Shown here one piece after another: positions 22,590 to 35,335 of a DNA stretch of 64,000 nucleotides (the stretch's first letter is position 1; every line of letters begins with the position of its first letter). The notes under the pieces were generated by a model. It did not search any database. It was not told the origin of the DNA and was given only the letters and a program-made list of their open reading frames with translations. Origin of the DNA: Dastarcus helophoroides. Its lineage: Eukaryota; Arthropoda; Insecta; Coleoptera; Bothrideridae. Made by a program: the position numbers and the translations under genes. The stretch lies in contig CM053329.1 in assembly GCA_028583605.1 (NCBI GenBank), positions 310,001 to 374,000 on the forward strand, read 5' to 3'.

Positions 22590-22905
22590 GATATTGTTAC
22601 GGGCTTATCGGTTCGAATTGATTACACGTGATGGATTATACCCATTTTATTACTGAACTCAACTTGGATCACCACAATTGACAATTAGCTTACTTATTAT
22701 TGACTTTTACTAACTCACTAATTACACTGATTCTAACTGACTGACTCGAGGGAAAGCTGACCGCCTTTCATAGTTTTGGCCCCCGGCTTCTAGAACTTTT
22801 CGGCAGATAAGGCTTATCGTTTGCCGAAATTTCTGGAACGCTTATCTGCCATTTGTTTCATTATCGCGGCCGCTTTCCCCAGCATTGGCACTCAAAGAAC
22901 ACATT
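22590..22905. repeat. LTR-like or other unclassified repeat with heat-shock-like palindromes
   Basis: A stretch less AT-rich than its neighbours starts near ATTGTTACGGGC. It holds an imperfect palindrome in which TTCTAGAACTTTTCGGCAG (22789 on) is answered by an inverted copy ending TTTCTGGAACG (about 22850), plus GGCAGATAAG / CTTATCTGCC. The cores TTCTAGAA and TTCTGGAA fit the heat-shock element pattern. The beginning resembles insect Gypsy LTR starts, but no partner LTR, primer-binding site or polyprotein is present. Confidence 0.3.
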
Positions 22906-23394
22906 CTTAGACCCTAATCTATTTTATTATATTAGCTCATATTTCATACTGTCAAATTGCCATATTCATATTTTTCGAGGAGTTAATCAACTTTTAATCA
23001 CTGGTAGTAGTGCATTAAACCGTGATTAAATTTTAAATGGTTATTAGAAAATTTTTCGTCGGTAATTTTTTTCCTTTTTTTTCATTTGTCAAATTTATGT
23101 AATATGCTTATTAGGGTCACTAATTCTAAGTGATTTTTATTCCATATAATGTAGTTGTGCACCTAGAGTTTTTGCTTCCGCCTGAAACAATCCCCAGTTT
23201 GCGCCTTTTTAAATCAATGAAGATTAACGTGAAGATTTATTTTTTCCGCAAAAGAAGATGCATATTTATTCGTTTTTATTTATCAATAAAAGGAACAGTT
23301 ACGACACAAATACTTAAAAATAAAATTAATGTACGTTATTATATTTTCCGAAGATTTTTGTTTGACATTTAAGTTATAGTTAGTTGGAAAAAAC

Positions 23395-24560
23395 TTTTTT
23401 ATCAAAATTTCAAGTTAAAACTTAAAATTCGAAATTATTTTTCTGGATTCTACAACTTTATAAACCCTAATAGATTTCTTTCTCAAATACAAGTCCGTAT
23501 ATAATAATCCCAATTTTTACTTTTAAAAAAAACTTCGATTTTCTCGCCTTTTTTCCTGATATTGCGACATCAGAATTTGAGCTTTTTTCTCAAAATTTTT
23601 AATGTCTGTTTTTTAAATATCTCTCTTTGTAAGATTTTGACTTTTTCTAAAAATGTTGACTGTTTTTAATTACACAACAAACACAACAAAGGTTTCTCTA
23701 ACGCGTTTCGATAGTTTTTAAGAGTGCCTTAGAGCAACCTTTGTTGTGATTTTTAATCTTGGTTTCAGGGAACAAGATTTGTTTTTCAATTTTTGAAGAT
23801 GACCAAGGACCAGTCCGCTTCACCAAAAAAAAAGCCAAAACACCGATAATTTTTATAAAGTTGTTTTTTCCTTCATATTAAGAGTTCAATAAAAAACTTA
23901 AATCTACAGTTAATTTTTTGAAAAAAATCGAAAAGTCAAGAAAGAATTGTAATTTTATAAAAATTTAAATTTCTTGAATTGAAATTCTATTTGAAGTTTA
24001 GTCGCGAAAAAAATTTTAAATGTTTAAAAAAATTTACAAAATCCCTAAATTCTTTAAAATTTTTATTTTAAAATCTAAATTTCTACTTTTTTAAAAAATT
24101 TTAAGCCGAAATTGCAAGACAAAAATGTTAAAATTTCTAAATTGAAGCCGAGATTAGGAGAAAAAAGTCAAAATTTATTTATCAATAATTTTTGATTTTG
24201 TAGCGAAATCTCGCAAAAATGATAAGCTTTACCTTTAATTTTTAATTTTGTATCAAAATTTCGTTACATTTTAAATTTGACATTTCGAATATCTTGAAAT
24301 ATCGCGAGAAGATTAAAAATTTTGAGAGAAAAAACACATTTTGAAAAAAGAGTACAAACTGCTAGTTAAATTCACAATATTGCGAAAAAGTGTAAATTTA
24401 GGAAAAAATACTTCAATTGATACATCTTTTTTTGGTATCTATTTCGAGGTTAAAATTCTAATTTAAAAGATTTTTTTGTTTTGCATTTTTATAGAAATCT
24501 TGACTTTTTTATAATTTTCGAATAAAGCGTCAAAATTTTGATAAAATGTGGAATTGTCAG
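23395..24560. repeat. Degenerate GTCGAAATTTT-type tract
   Basis: AT-rich sequence made of loosely repeated TTTTGACTTTTT / GAAATTTCG / AAAATTTCGA words without fixed period. It is interrupted at 23682..23823 by a copy of the foldback MITE. No gene is seen. Confidence 0.55.
23682..23823 (-). mobile_element. Foldback MITE family, copy 1
   Basis: Contains ACACAACAAAGGTTTCTCTA, ACGCGTTTCGA, TTAGAGCAACCTTTGTTGTG, TTAATCTTGGTTTCAGGG and, at its right end, GGACCAGTCCGCTTCACC, the reverse complement of the GGTGGAACGGACTGGTCC start seen in copies at 31106 and 57399. The inner part forms a hairpin of about 20 bp. Confidence 0.75.
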
Positions 24561-24979
24561 ACATTGTTTAAAATGTTCTAAATTATCCTGGAACTCGAAT
24601 AGAGATGTCAAATTTTATGAAATAATATATGGTAAGGATGTCATAACAATAAGAATTAAAGAGAAGAAAACTTAAACTAAATAAAAATCTGGGGGTTAAA
24701 GTTGAAGTTATTAATTTATATACAAAAAAATTGCCGCTCCCACATATATGCTCCATTGACCTCTTCACATGTAAGGGATAGTAACCATAACATTAAAAAT
24801 TCAAATAGCCAAATATATGTTGTGATATATCGATTGATAGATTTTTTTATACTGAATACAACAAAAAACCTTTTCTAAGTAAATGATAAATCTTAAACTT
24901 AGTTTTCACAAATTCTTAAAAATTAGATTTTTAGCACATAGTTCAGAAGTCGTAATGTTTGCTGTAATAAAGGTCTCAT

Positions 24980-25254
<275 letters not shown>

Positions 25255-25258
<4 letters not shown>

Positions 25259-26146
25259 AAATAAAACAAATTATTTTCACAAAGTTTTGGTCTATAAAAC
25301 GTATTTTTAATTTCTTTCATATTAAACAACATACTCTTTTTCACATCCTTAGAGGGGTAAAATAATACCCAAAGAAAATTTTTTCCTTTAAACCTATTTT
25401 GGACTTAATCATAACCTACGCTATTTACTTCGGTGCTCTAGTTAAAGATGCGTTAACAAATAATTTTCTGAAGAAAATTTTGAACTCTAAACAACTGCAG
25501 CTTATTTTAAATTCCTTTTTGGAGAAGTTTTCAATTCCTTTTAATTTTACAACGTTAAGAAAATCCTGATTTCTATTTTAGCTCTTTAAACCTTACAGTC
25601 TGGAGGAGCAGATTGACGATGTTGCTGAATCTGGCACTGGTAATTTATTTAAATATGAAATGATTGTCAATAAAATATATGGGAAATAGATTTTCTATTC
25701 ACTATTAATATAACAAAAAGTAAGTGAATTATTTAACGCTGCTTGTAATAGTCATATTGAAAGCATTTAACATGAGTAACTGATTGTTAGTGACTATATA
25801 TTCAATCAAATTAAACAATGCAGTATACTTATTGTTAGCCAGATAACGCTCGAGATAGTTGAAGTCATACTATGTATTGTGCATTAGAATGTCTGAAAAT
25901 ATTTTGATTTAATGTTGAAAATGTTATTGTTGGGGTTTTTTCTTTTCAAAGAAAAATTTATGGCGCTTTCGGTTAAAGCGGAAATGTACATATCAGAATT
26001 ATTTTTTTATGTTTTCTACAATTTAAATAACATTTTTGTATAATAACTTTTTTTTATTTCTACTTGTTTTGAGATTATTTTGGTTTTCTTGAAAACTATG
26101 TCTTTTATGCACGTTGCATCTAAATGTTAATATATCTCATAACGTA
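25255..26146. other. Intergenic AT-rich DNA, nothing recognised
   Basis: No ORF with a family motif and no repeat ends were found here. Confidence 0.4.
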
Positions 26147-26957
26147 TGTCTCAAAAGCTTTGGCACAAAATATGTAAGCACATTTTTTTGTAATAAATAA
26201 TTTAATTCCAATTTATCTTAATAATCGTAATTAACAGTTAAGTAAATAACAACATTTTTAGCTTAAACTAACTGAATGGGCCTGTCCTGTCCAATGAGGA
26301 GCAACTTTCTGCGAACGTCAATCATTATGTTTTGGACAACTTGAGTATTAATTTCAACTACGCGTATCTTTTTAAAAAATACACGCATTATTTCTTCTGT
26401 GTTTTTGCTTGCCACAATCCATCATATATTTTGCCCAAAAATGTTAATTATATGGAACTTAGGATCAGTAAAGGGTAAAACAGAAGAAAAAGCGGGGGAT
26501 AGATAAAAAAATGTCTAACAAAATTGCTTTTGTATACGGTGATCATTTAGGAGATGATGTAATGCTTTGGACTGCTTTGCATTCTGTCGTTATTCCAAGG
26601 AACCACAAAATTGGTTTCCTTAAAGCAACATACCGTTTGATGAGATTGATCCCCGAACCGATAATCTTCCTAATTTAACTCAAATCCTTGCGATTAAAGG
26701 TTTTTGGGCATTTTTATCTCGTAAAATATATGATGTGGGGTGGCAAATAGAAAACAAAACAATTAATATGTAGAATTTTCAAAAAGGTACGTTAATAGCC
26801 TCGTTAAATAGAATGGACCCTTTTATTTAGTTTTAGCTAACAATTTTGGTAGCTACTAAAAGCTATTAATTATGGTAAATACTTAATGTAAGTCAAAATT
26901 AAGTTAATTATTACAAAATAATATCGTTAAATATTTTGTGCCAAAACTTTCGAGACA
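26147..26957 (+). mobile_element. Tc1/mariner-type element, 811 bp, with TA target duplication
   Basis: The left end TGTCTCAAAAGCTTTGGCAC and the inverted right end TGTCTCGAAAGTTTTGGCAC differ at 2 of 20 positions. Both are flanked by TA (26145..26146 and 26958..26959). Inside, plus-strand translation of about 26510..26800 shows transposase fragments. These include G-D-D-V-M-L-W-T-A, then a segment around D-N-L-P-N-L-T-Q-I, then K-G-F-W-A-F-L-S-R-K-I-Y-D, which matches the C-terminal N-P-I-E-x-F-W-x-x-L-x-x-K-V-Y box of Tc1-type enzymes, plus G-W-Q-I-E-N-K. Frames change between the pieces and the N-terminal half is absent. A truncated second copy is at 10251..10479. Confidence 0.8.
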
Positions 26958-28813
26958 TACTTTAAATATCAGAATAAACCAAATACCACCAACGGAAACA
27001 CAGAACCATATACAGGCTGTTGAAAAATGCTATATCATTTCAAAAAATAAAGGTCGAGCATCCAGTATTCAAATTATCCTGAATTTAAATCAAATAGTTC
27101 TTAATCAATGGTAATGCAGGATGAGCATAAGAAACTAGAAAAAATTGTCATTTGCAGTTGGATTTTGGTTTGATCTTGTAATGTAATCATAAAATCTTTA
27201 GTGAATATATTCTTATAATCGGTAAGTACTTGAAACAAACTTGTTGAAGGTATGACGTAGTAAAAATTATAAAAGTATTTCATTCAAATGGAAGAAATCT
27301 TATCTGATCTGTTTTCTTTAAAATTTTTCGACATATGTAAGATTAAAGATCTGAGATCGGGGTATCTATTCAAAAGTAATAATCGTTACCGAAGTATTTT
27401 TCCTTAAAATCACATTTATACTTTTTATACCTACTTCGATTCATATTTGTCAATTTAAAACGCAAAAATTAGAACGGTAAATATTTTGAAGACATGTTAG
27501 TTTTTGAGTGTTTGATATGGATAATGTTGCCTTCATGTCGACTGTTAATCATCTAACAATGATATTTTCCAACGCAAATTATCCTAATTAAATTTAAAGA
27601 ATGATGGATAAAGAACTATTTTACAGATTGTGAAAATTATCACAAACCTGTTATAGAATTTCAGAATGACTCTTAAATAACGCAATAATCAAATTCAGAT
27701 CGTAAATGACGTGTTGTTTTTATTTAAAATTGTTTAAAATTAATTATATTTTCTTTTAACAGACTGATTGCCTATTAATTACTTTTTTCCTATATTGGCA
27801 AAGGAAGTATTTGCGGTGAAATGTTTTCAGACTAGTACTAGTACTACTTCTTTATAAAAATATATTGTAATGAAACATGCTATTTTCAATTACTGCTCTT
27901 TGCTTAATAATATAGAACTGTGCGCTGCAGCGCCCAGGGAAATTACGGTCATTTCCGAAATAGGCCTGCTTTTATTAAAATTTTGGTCTAAGTTTTGAGA
28001 AAATAAAGGGGATTTGAGAATAAAAACATAATTTAGAGAGAAAAGCTTTCGAAAAGAGTCGAAACTTAAAAAAATATGCTCGTAATTTTCACTTTTTAAT
28101 TTCAATTTGACACATTAGAAAGTTACAGAAAGAAAGTTGAAATTCCCAAGGAATAATTTTCTTAAAATTTAAATATGCAAATATATGGACAGGATGTCCC
28201 ATTTTAGGCACTTTTGGGGAGTATTGGGGTTATTATTAAAGGTAGAGTGTTAGGGTTTTCACTTTAGTATCTTACTTTTTGATCAAATGGAAGATTTCAG
28301 TGTTGAATTTGTCGTGACTGCCTTAGTTTTGAAATTACAGGGTAATTCTGAAAATTCTCTCTTTTTAGACATACTGTGTATTTTTGCTATCCCTTTAGAT
28401 ATCAAAAAAAGATAAAAACTGATCTCGATACAGCTGTTTACATAAAGTTCAGTGGAGTAGACAGTTTTTTTATCAAAGGTTTAATTTTTGGGATAGTAAC
28501 CAAAGTTATAAATTTTTTAATGAAACACCCTATATATTATTTTTTATATTGGTCAAGCAAAATTTGTGCTTTTCAAAAATATATAGTTGTTTAGGTATAT
28601 TTTAAAAAATAAGCTCAAAATTCGATATTTTTATAATTTACCTTATTTGCAGCAGTAGGCCATGGGCAATTTATTATCAACAAATGCAAAATTCATTAAA
28701 TCTATAAATTAAACACTTTGAAATTTAATATACAACACTCAACATTATTCATTATATTGTTCACTTTAAAAATACTGTTATAAAAACTGTAACTAACAAT
28801 TAGCTGATTTTTT
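26958..28813. other. Intergenic AT-rich DNA with a partial repeat
   Basis: No gene is seen. The tract 28190..28330 (ACAGGATGTCCC then GTAGAGTGTTAGGGTTTTCA and TTTTTGATCAAA) resembles 4842..4900 at its start and 1425..1500 at its end, so it is part of a dispersed repeat. The frame 28376..28594 has no recognisable motif. Confidence 0.4.
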
Positions 28814-29660
28814 TTACATAGGATTTTCAAAATGCACCCTCCTTAGCCGAATACAATTTTGGCATACTTTTGTTATTCTTTTAATTGCATTTAATAACAT
28901 TATTGGTCTACTATAAATAGTTCTAAAGGCCAAATCAATTCCCTGACGAAGTTCAGCTACCGATGTATAGCGTGTCTTATATACATGGTTTTGAATGAAA
29001 CCCCACAAAAAAAATCCAGAACGGTAAGGTCCGGAGATCGTGGCCACCTCACGGGCCCATTGGTACCTATCTATCTTTGAGCAAAGTTGTTATTCAAAAA
29101 TGGCCTTAACAGCTGAGAGTTGCGGCCTGAGGCACCGTCTTGTTGGAAATAAACGTGGAACATTTTCCAACAATTCAGGAATAACTTCTTGAAGTATTTC
29201 TAAATATTTACATGCTGTGAGACTCCCTTCATTTATTCGGTAGACTAGGCATCGGCCCAAAATAAAACATGAGACACCAACTCCGAAGCGCCCTTGCTGT
29301 GCTCTTTCAAAATTTAGATGCTTATTTTCTGCGGACCAATATCTCGTATTGTGGCGATTAAAAATTCCTGCACTTGAAAAATAACATTCGTCAGACCAAA
29401 TGACAAGCCTTCCAAATGTTTCATTGGTGCGAACTTGTTCTAAATACCATTGATAGAAGATTACCCGGCGCTTCTCGTCTCCTGGACGTAAATGTTACAC
29501 GACTTTAAGGTTATACGGATGGTAATGATATTTTTTTAAAATTCTCTGATTATCAGATTTTGCCACACCAACCCCTTCCTCTATTTTTCTACAAGATGAA
29601 GAAGTTGATGATTCTGCATACGATAACACATTTCTTTCTCTACTCTCCCTGTTTTATCTC
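28814..29660 (-). pseudogene. Tc1/mariner-superfamily (DDE_3) transposase, decayed
   Basis: Read on the minus strand from about 29640, fragments appear in order: K-S-D-N-Q-R-I-L-K-K-Y-H-Y-H-P-Y; R-P-G-D-E-K-R-R-V-I-F-Y-Q-W; W-S-D-E-C-Y-F-S with the first catalytic Asp; Y-W-S-A-E-N; F-Q-Q-D-G-A-S with the second; and W-P-R-S-P-D-L-T followed by D-F-F-[L]-W-G with the third. The tail reads Y-T-S-V-A-E-L-R-Q-G-I. All three acidic positions can be seen, but a frameshift lies before F-Q-Q-D, there is a stop after F-A-Q-R, and the T-run coding for D-F-F-L is one base short. This is the family in which the transposase ends D-F-F-L-W-G. Terminal repeats were not found, so only the coding remnant is given. 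Confidence 0.8.
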
Positions 29661-30050
29661 AATCTGACACACTTTAGAAAGTTACAAAAAGAAAGTTAAA
29701 ATTGTAAAGAAATAATTTTCGCAAAATTTAAATATATAAATAGATGTAAACCATGTTCAATATATGACGCACTCTTTTCGAACATCATTTGTAGAGTAAA
29801 TAAGTCAACAATTTTGGCATGCTCTATGGATTCCTATGTAATTTTTTCCAAATTGTTTATTTCTTCGCAAGAAAAAACAATTCAACTAAAGAGAAAAGAG
29901 ATACCAATATAAAGTGTATGTTTTAAAGTGGAACAAGGGTGCGTCTGACAGTACATTTATTAGGGTTAAATTACGTAAATAACAAATGTGTGCGGTATTT
30001 TTGGTTCTCATTGTATGTTTTTCTTCATATTTTTTATCTTTTTTTATTAA

Positions 30051-30392
30051 CCCGCCGATGGGCCCGCGCGGTCTCTCAGACTGTAGGGGATAATTCCAAA
30101 CAAGTTTTGTCCAAATAAAACCTATTTTTGGACCCCAACCCGTAAATAAAATATTATTGGAACAATAAAATATTATTGGTACAATAATTTGGACTTTGTA
30201 TTTGGCTACATTTTTTGTTTATAGGTTAAAGCAGTGCATGATTTGTAATTTAATTTTATTAACAAATATACCGAGATACCATATTTCATCATAGAACCAA
30301 AAAAAGTTAATAAATAACATTATTTATAGATGCGGTCTCTGAGACCGCGCGCGCCCCATCGTGTTACAAAATATGGCGCGCCTACTCTAGGG
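30051..30392. mobile_element. piggyBac-like MITE, 342 bp, flanked by TTAA
   Basis: The element runs from CCC to GGG with TTAA immediately outside both ends (30047..30050 and 30393..30396), the hallmark of piggyBac insertion. A GC-rich inner inverted repeat is also present: GATGGGCCCGCGCGGTCTCT at 30058 against an inverted copy GATGGGGCGCGCGCGGTCTC near 30329..30359. The inner repeat lies about 7 bp from the left end but over 30 bp from the right end, the same kind of asymmetry known for piggyBac. No transposase is encoded. Confidence 0.85.
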
Positions 30393-31105
30393 TTAAAAGA
30401 AATCTACGACCCAAACAATTAAACACGTATTTGAACCATTTTAAGGGGGCAAAATGTGGGGTCAAAGTCATGCGGAAAAATTAAAAACGAAAAAGTAATA
30501 AAAAAGCTCGTTTACGATCAAAAACTTTGCTCAAAAAATACAAGAAGGCGATAAGTCAGTTTTTTCCAAAAATAAGTTACGTGCATCATCTGCTAGCCAA
30601 CGGCGTAGAGTTTCTTTTGGTCTAGAATCATATGCTAAACCTACACCGAGTTAGGAGTTATAATAAATATAACTTCGCTTTCGTCAATAAAGACAAGATA
30701 GACAATCTACATCTAAGAACCCGTTTTTCTCGAAACATTTTAGTTTGTCTTACCGCTTTCTTTGCCTGTACCCTTCATATACGAACGAAATAACTAAACA
30801 GGTACCTGGTCGATTTTAAAAATTCATCTTTTAATCGGGTGAAAAGGAGTACAAATTTAAAAAATGAAAACATTTTTCTTTATGAAAATCTCTAAAAAGT
30901 GCGGGTAATTATTCTTAATTATTGGTACGTGTTTAATGATATAATATTTTTAATTGTGTTAATTTCGAAAAAAAAAATAGCTTTAAAAAAGTATGTCAAG
31001 TTTCGAAAAATAATTACATTTTGTTTTTTTAATATTTAATGTAATGTTTTACAGAGTTACAGTTTTTCACTGTTTTATATTTTGAATTTTTATAATTATT
31101 TAAGT
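30393..31105. other. Intergenic AT-rich DNA, nothing recognised
   Basis: Between the piggyBac-like MITE and a foldback MITE; no coding or repeat structure identified. Confidence 0.4.
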
Positions 31106-31252
31106 TTGGTGGAACGGACTGGTCCTTCAAAAATTGAAATATAGAACTCTCTGAAGACGACAGCTTGGCTGTTGAAACGCGTTAGAGCAACGTTTGCTGT
31201 GTTTTTTAATCTTTCTTGGTTTCAGGGGACAAGTTATGTATTTCAATTTTTT
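31106..31252 (+). mobile_element. Foldback MITE family, copy 2
   Basis: Starts TTGGTGGAACGGACTGGTCC and continues AAAAATTGAAATATAGAAC, then CTTGGCTGTTGAAACGCGTT, AGAGCAACGTTTGCTGTG, and CTTTCTTGGTTTCAGGGGAC, ending in TTTCAATTTTT. It has the same order of parts as the copies at 49853 and 57399, with the left arm shortened. Confidence 0.8.
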
Positions 31253-32719
31253 ATAATAATTTAAAGTAAAAGTTCATTTCAAAGAAATGATGTTCATTAC
31301 TATTACTTGTTTTAAATCTGGTCTTTGGTATTCATAAATTCCTTGTTAAAAATGTCTTTCACAAAGGTAAAAAAGTTGAAAATATTCTCCTTATTCATTT
31401 TTTTGGGTGGATATTTTTTCTAATCTATTAATTTCTAAAAATCTATTTGGGGTATTATTAATTTTAATAGTAAATCAGATTGAAAATCAAATATATTTCC
31501 ATTTATGAATTAGTATCATTTTTATTTATCATATTTGTAATCGGCTTCAATATTTCAAAAATTAACAAACTGATTTAAAATACTGAATTGTACGAAAATT
31601 GGAAAACCAATTTCGAAATTATTTCCAAGTTTTTTGAGATTCTCACAGTTTTTAATATTATTCCTTAATATTCCTGGATCATTTTATTTTCGCATTGAAA
31701 TGCAAGGATGTTTTTTTTTAATTTGACGCCATTTATTATTATTAGAGACCGGATTTTAAGCACAATCAAGCAAGGTAAAAATGTGAGCAAAATGTTAAAT
31801 TAGGCAAAAACAAAAAGCTAAAGAAAGCACCAAAAAGGTAAAATACTATAAAAAAAAGGCATTAACAGGCCAAAACTCACAATTAACAAAAAAACATTTT
31901 AAAATCTCAGTCGAAATTAAAAAAAAACATAGATTTTAGGTTATACTCAGGATATTCAGAAAATGTATAACATTTTCAAATGAAGAAGTTCTTAAGATTT
32001 CGAGTTCATTCTCGAATTTTCACCCTAAATCTTAAAATTTTTACTGAGATTTCGTTTCTAGAAAAATTTAAACTTTTCTTGAAATTTCTTGTTTTCAATT
32101 TCAATCTTATGTTTTAAATTTTGCAAGTTTTTTAAGCTTAAACTCTCCATTTTGAAAAAAAATTCAAATTTTGAGAAGAAATTGAAATTTATACAAGCGT
32201 TTTTTGAGAAAAATTTGGATTTTGTGATAATAGTTTTACAGTTTTGGAATTTAAAAATTTAAATTTTAAATTCGGTATTTGAATATTAGGCCTTTTACTA
32301 AAAAATCAAAATCTCTTATAAGCCATTATTTTGAGAAGACATTTTTAATAAGTTATTTTTATGAATCTCTTTTATAATTTTTCTAACATGGCGATTGAAC
32401 TTTTAAAAAAATGTCTAGAATGTCGATTCTTCTATAAATTTCGAGTTTTAAACAAAACTTTTAAGTTGGAAAATTCAGGATTTTTTTAATAACTTTAGCC
32501 CATCAACTTAATTTAAAATTTTAAATTTTTTCAAAAAGTTTTAACTTCATAAAAAATTTCGAAATTTTTTGTTATGAAGTTGATTTGTTTATATTTCGAT
32601 TACAATTTCGAAAATTCGACTTTTTTCTCAAAAATTCGACTTCCAAGTGAAAACTTCCAAAAAAAATATTGAAATTTCTATCTAAGTTATCAAATTTCAT
32701 CTTTAGTTAAGAAATTTTT
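31253..32719. repeat. Degenerate GTCGAAATTTT-type tract
   Basis: From about 31700 the sequence is dominated by TTTGAGAAAAAATTT, AATTTCGA and TTTTCTCAAAAATTCGAC words on both strands. No gene is seen. Confidence 0.5.
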
Positions 32720-34355
32720 TACTTTTAATTAGGACATTTCAACTTTAAATTTATATTGTTAGAAAATTTGTAAAATGTTTAAAATTTTCTACGACGATTT
32801 TAAAAATGTAAAAATTAAAGTCGAGATTTTGAAATAAAAGGGCTTAATAACTTCTTCAAAATATTTTGACTTTTTTTCTAGACATATAATTTAAAAAGAT
32901 CCCCTTGGCATTTTGAAAAAACACTTAAAGTTTCAGCCTTTGTTGTGTTTTTTACCTTTCTTGGTTTGAGGGGACAGGTTTTGTATTTCAATTACAGGAA
33001 ATATCAAGGTTTATTTTTTGAATTTTGTTTCAAGACAAAATGTTTAGTGTTATTAATTTTTGTTAATAGATTTTATCTTTTGGAAATTACAGATTTTTGC
33101 AGAAAATTTTGACTTCAAACCTTTTTTTTTTAATTATAGCTTCTTTTTTCTTCGGATTTAGAGAGTAATTTTAAATGTCAACTTATTTCTAAAATTTCGA
33201 ATTTAAAAAACTAAAAATTTCGAGTTCGAACATATCCCACTTTTTGTTCGGAAATTCAAAATTTCTAAAAAAGTTAATATTCTCAGAAATGATTATTAAT
33301 GAATTCTGGTTTTAAGTATAAACAAGGTCGTAATTAAACTTTTTCTAGAACGAGTTTGTCCACTCTAAATGTAGACTTTTCTAGACATTTCGAATCAAAA
33401 TTCTAAATTCAAAAAACTCAAGATTAAGTTCAGAATTTTGATATCGGAAATTTTTCACAAAAATTTTGCCGATATTTCCAGGTTTCTAGAAAGAATCGAA
33501 GTTTAAAAAAATATTTGTGGGTTTGAAGTAAATTCCAAGATTTTAAACTTTGAATTTTAAGAAAAAAAGTAAAAGTATTAACATACTTCGCATTTAACAA
33601 AAAATCTAATTCAAATTGAAAATTTTCAAAAAAGGTCGAAATTTTGAGATTAAAGGTAAAACTTAAAAAAGAGATAAAAAACTTTATAGCAAAAACTTTT
33701 CTTCGAAATTCGGTATAATCAAATGCATTTCGACATTGCAAATTCAGACAGCAACAATAATTCCCAAAATTGACCAAAATAAAAAACGTAGGAATTAAAT
33801 TTGCTGCCACTTAGAAAAAGAGTTGGACGCTAAGAGGAAACTTAATCTTGAAAAAAAAAATCTAATCTTCCAAAATTTAGAAAGAATATCCAAATTCTAA
33901 ATGTTCGGGTGCAAACTTTAAATTTGAGATAAAAGTTAAAATTATGAATTTAATCGAAATTTGAAAAAAAATTGAAAAATAAATTTTTCTCCAGCTGACT
34001 TTAAACTATGTCTTTAAATAGAGCACTTTCTAGAGGCATTTTTCACACACAAGTGCAGGTTAGAGAAGACAGTTCAAAGATAAATTGAAAAAAAAGAATA
34101 TCGAGTAATTTTATCATCTTACCCACACATCTGTTTTTATTTAGAAATTAAATTAAGAAAAATATGCAATGTCGTTGTTAAATTACTTTGTCAGAATGCT
34201 AGAAGAGTTAGACTCTAGAAATGTTTTAGTGTATTTTTTTATATTTTAGGATACTTGTGTACAATAATAATATTAATAGTAAAGTAGTATTGGACTGTGG
34301 CTTCTTAGCTCTAACCTAAACGCAAACAAAGACTAGGTAGTTTTAGCAGAAGGAT
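32720..34355 (+). repeat. Long dispersed direct repeat, copy 2
   Basis: Collinear with 1..1435 (see that entry). It differs by a 60-bp MITE fragment at 32932..32992 and by loss of about 90 bp near 34165. Immediately after the homology ends, CGCAGCCCCCCACTTGCC...CTAGTTACGGGCCTGG (34357..34398) resembles the inverted end of a hAT element (CAGGCCCGTAACTAGG on the minus strand). Confidence 0.75.
32932..32992 (+). mobile_element. Foldback MITE family, copy 3 (one arm only)
   Basis: Reads GCCTTTGTTGTGTTTTTTAC, CTTTCTTGGTTTGAGGGGAC and TTTTGTATTTCAATT, i.e. the right arm of the family. It interrupts copy 2 of the long repeat; copy 1 reads straight through at about 268 (AAAGTTCCAGGAAATATC). Confidence 0.75.
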
Positions 34356-34398
34356 CGCAGCCCCCCACTTGCCGAAAAAGATCCTAGTTACGGGCCTG

Positions 34399-35335
34399 GT
34401 TTCTTCACATAAATGTCCAAATTATCTATTATGTAATATTATTCTTCAAATTTGCAGTGGCTAATTAGATTTCTTTATTTATAACATCTTTAAATCAGAA
34501 ATTATTTTAATCAGTGGTGTTAAAAATTGATCGAAAAACATTTCTACACAAAAATGTCCAAATTATCTATAGCTATAGTAAAGTTTTTCCTTTTGTATAG
34601 AATTTGTTGTGCTATAAATCCTATTTTAAGATTTTCACTCCTCAACGTTTATTTTAGGTTCATTATTTTTGATAAATTTTTAAATAAAAATACAACAAAT
34701 AAGGTTCCGGATTCGAATATTTCCGATTTATGGTTAAAGACCAACCGAAACTAAATCGGCTAATAGAAACCGCAACCGGATTTCGACTTCTGCTCCGTTT
34801 TACAGCCGAAACCAAAACCGAAATTTACGCATACATATAAAAATTGCATTCATGTGTGAAAATTTTAACATTTATAAAAAAAAACATTTTCTTAGAAATT
34901 TCAAATATTCGTTGAAATATTTTCAATTAACAAAAAAAAACTCATAGAAACCAATTAGGTGTTTCTAAACACATTTTTTAAATACCCTTTTCATATCTAA
35001 TTGAAAAATTCAAAGTTTAACTTTAACAGTTTTGATTCGGAATCTAACGGTTAGAAAAAGTCAAATTTTTAAGACTGATTTATTTTTAAAGATCAAAATT
35101 TTCAGGTTAATTTTAATATCTATAAAAAATAGAAATTTCGACAAAAAGTGTTTACGAAAAAATGTTTTATTCAGAAAATATCCAGAATTTAAGAAATTAT
35201 TTAAAATTGGCCTTTGGCGTTTGGAAAAAATCAAAATTTTAATAAATAAGATCTAAAAGTTCAAAATTAAATCAAAGCTTTAAAAAAATAAATAAATTAC
35301 TAAAATGTTTCTCATTTGCAGCTCGTCAACAAATA
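34399..35335. other. Intergenic AT-rich DNA, nothing recognised
   Basis: Contains degenerate CCGAAACC/AACCGAAA words at about 34700..34820 and otherwise plain AT-rich sequence. Confidence 0.35.

Noticed and set aside
33430..33810. 126-codon minus-strand ORF
   Set aside because: Phe/Leu-rich translation of the degenerate AT repeat; the collinear copy at about 690..1000 does not conserve the frame.
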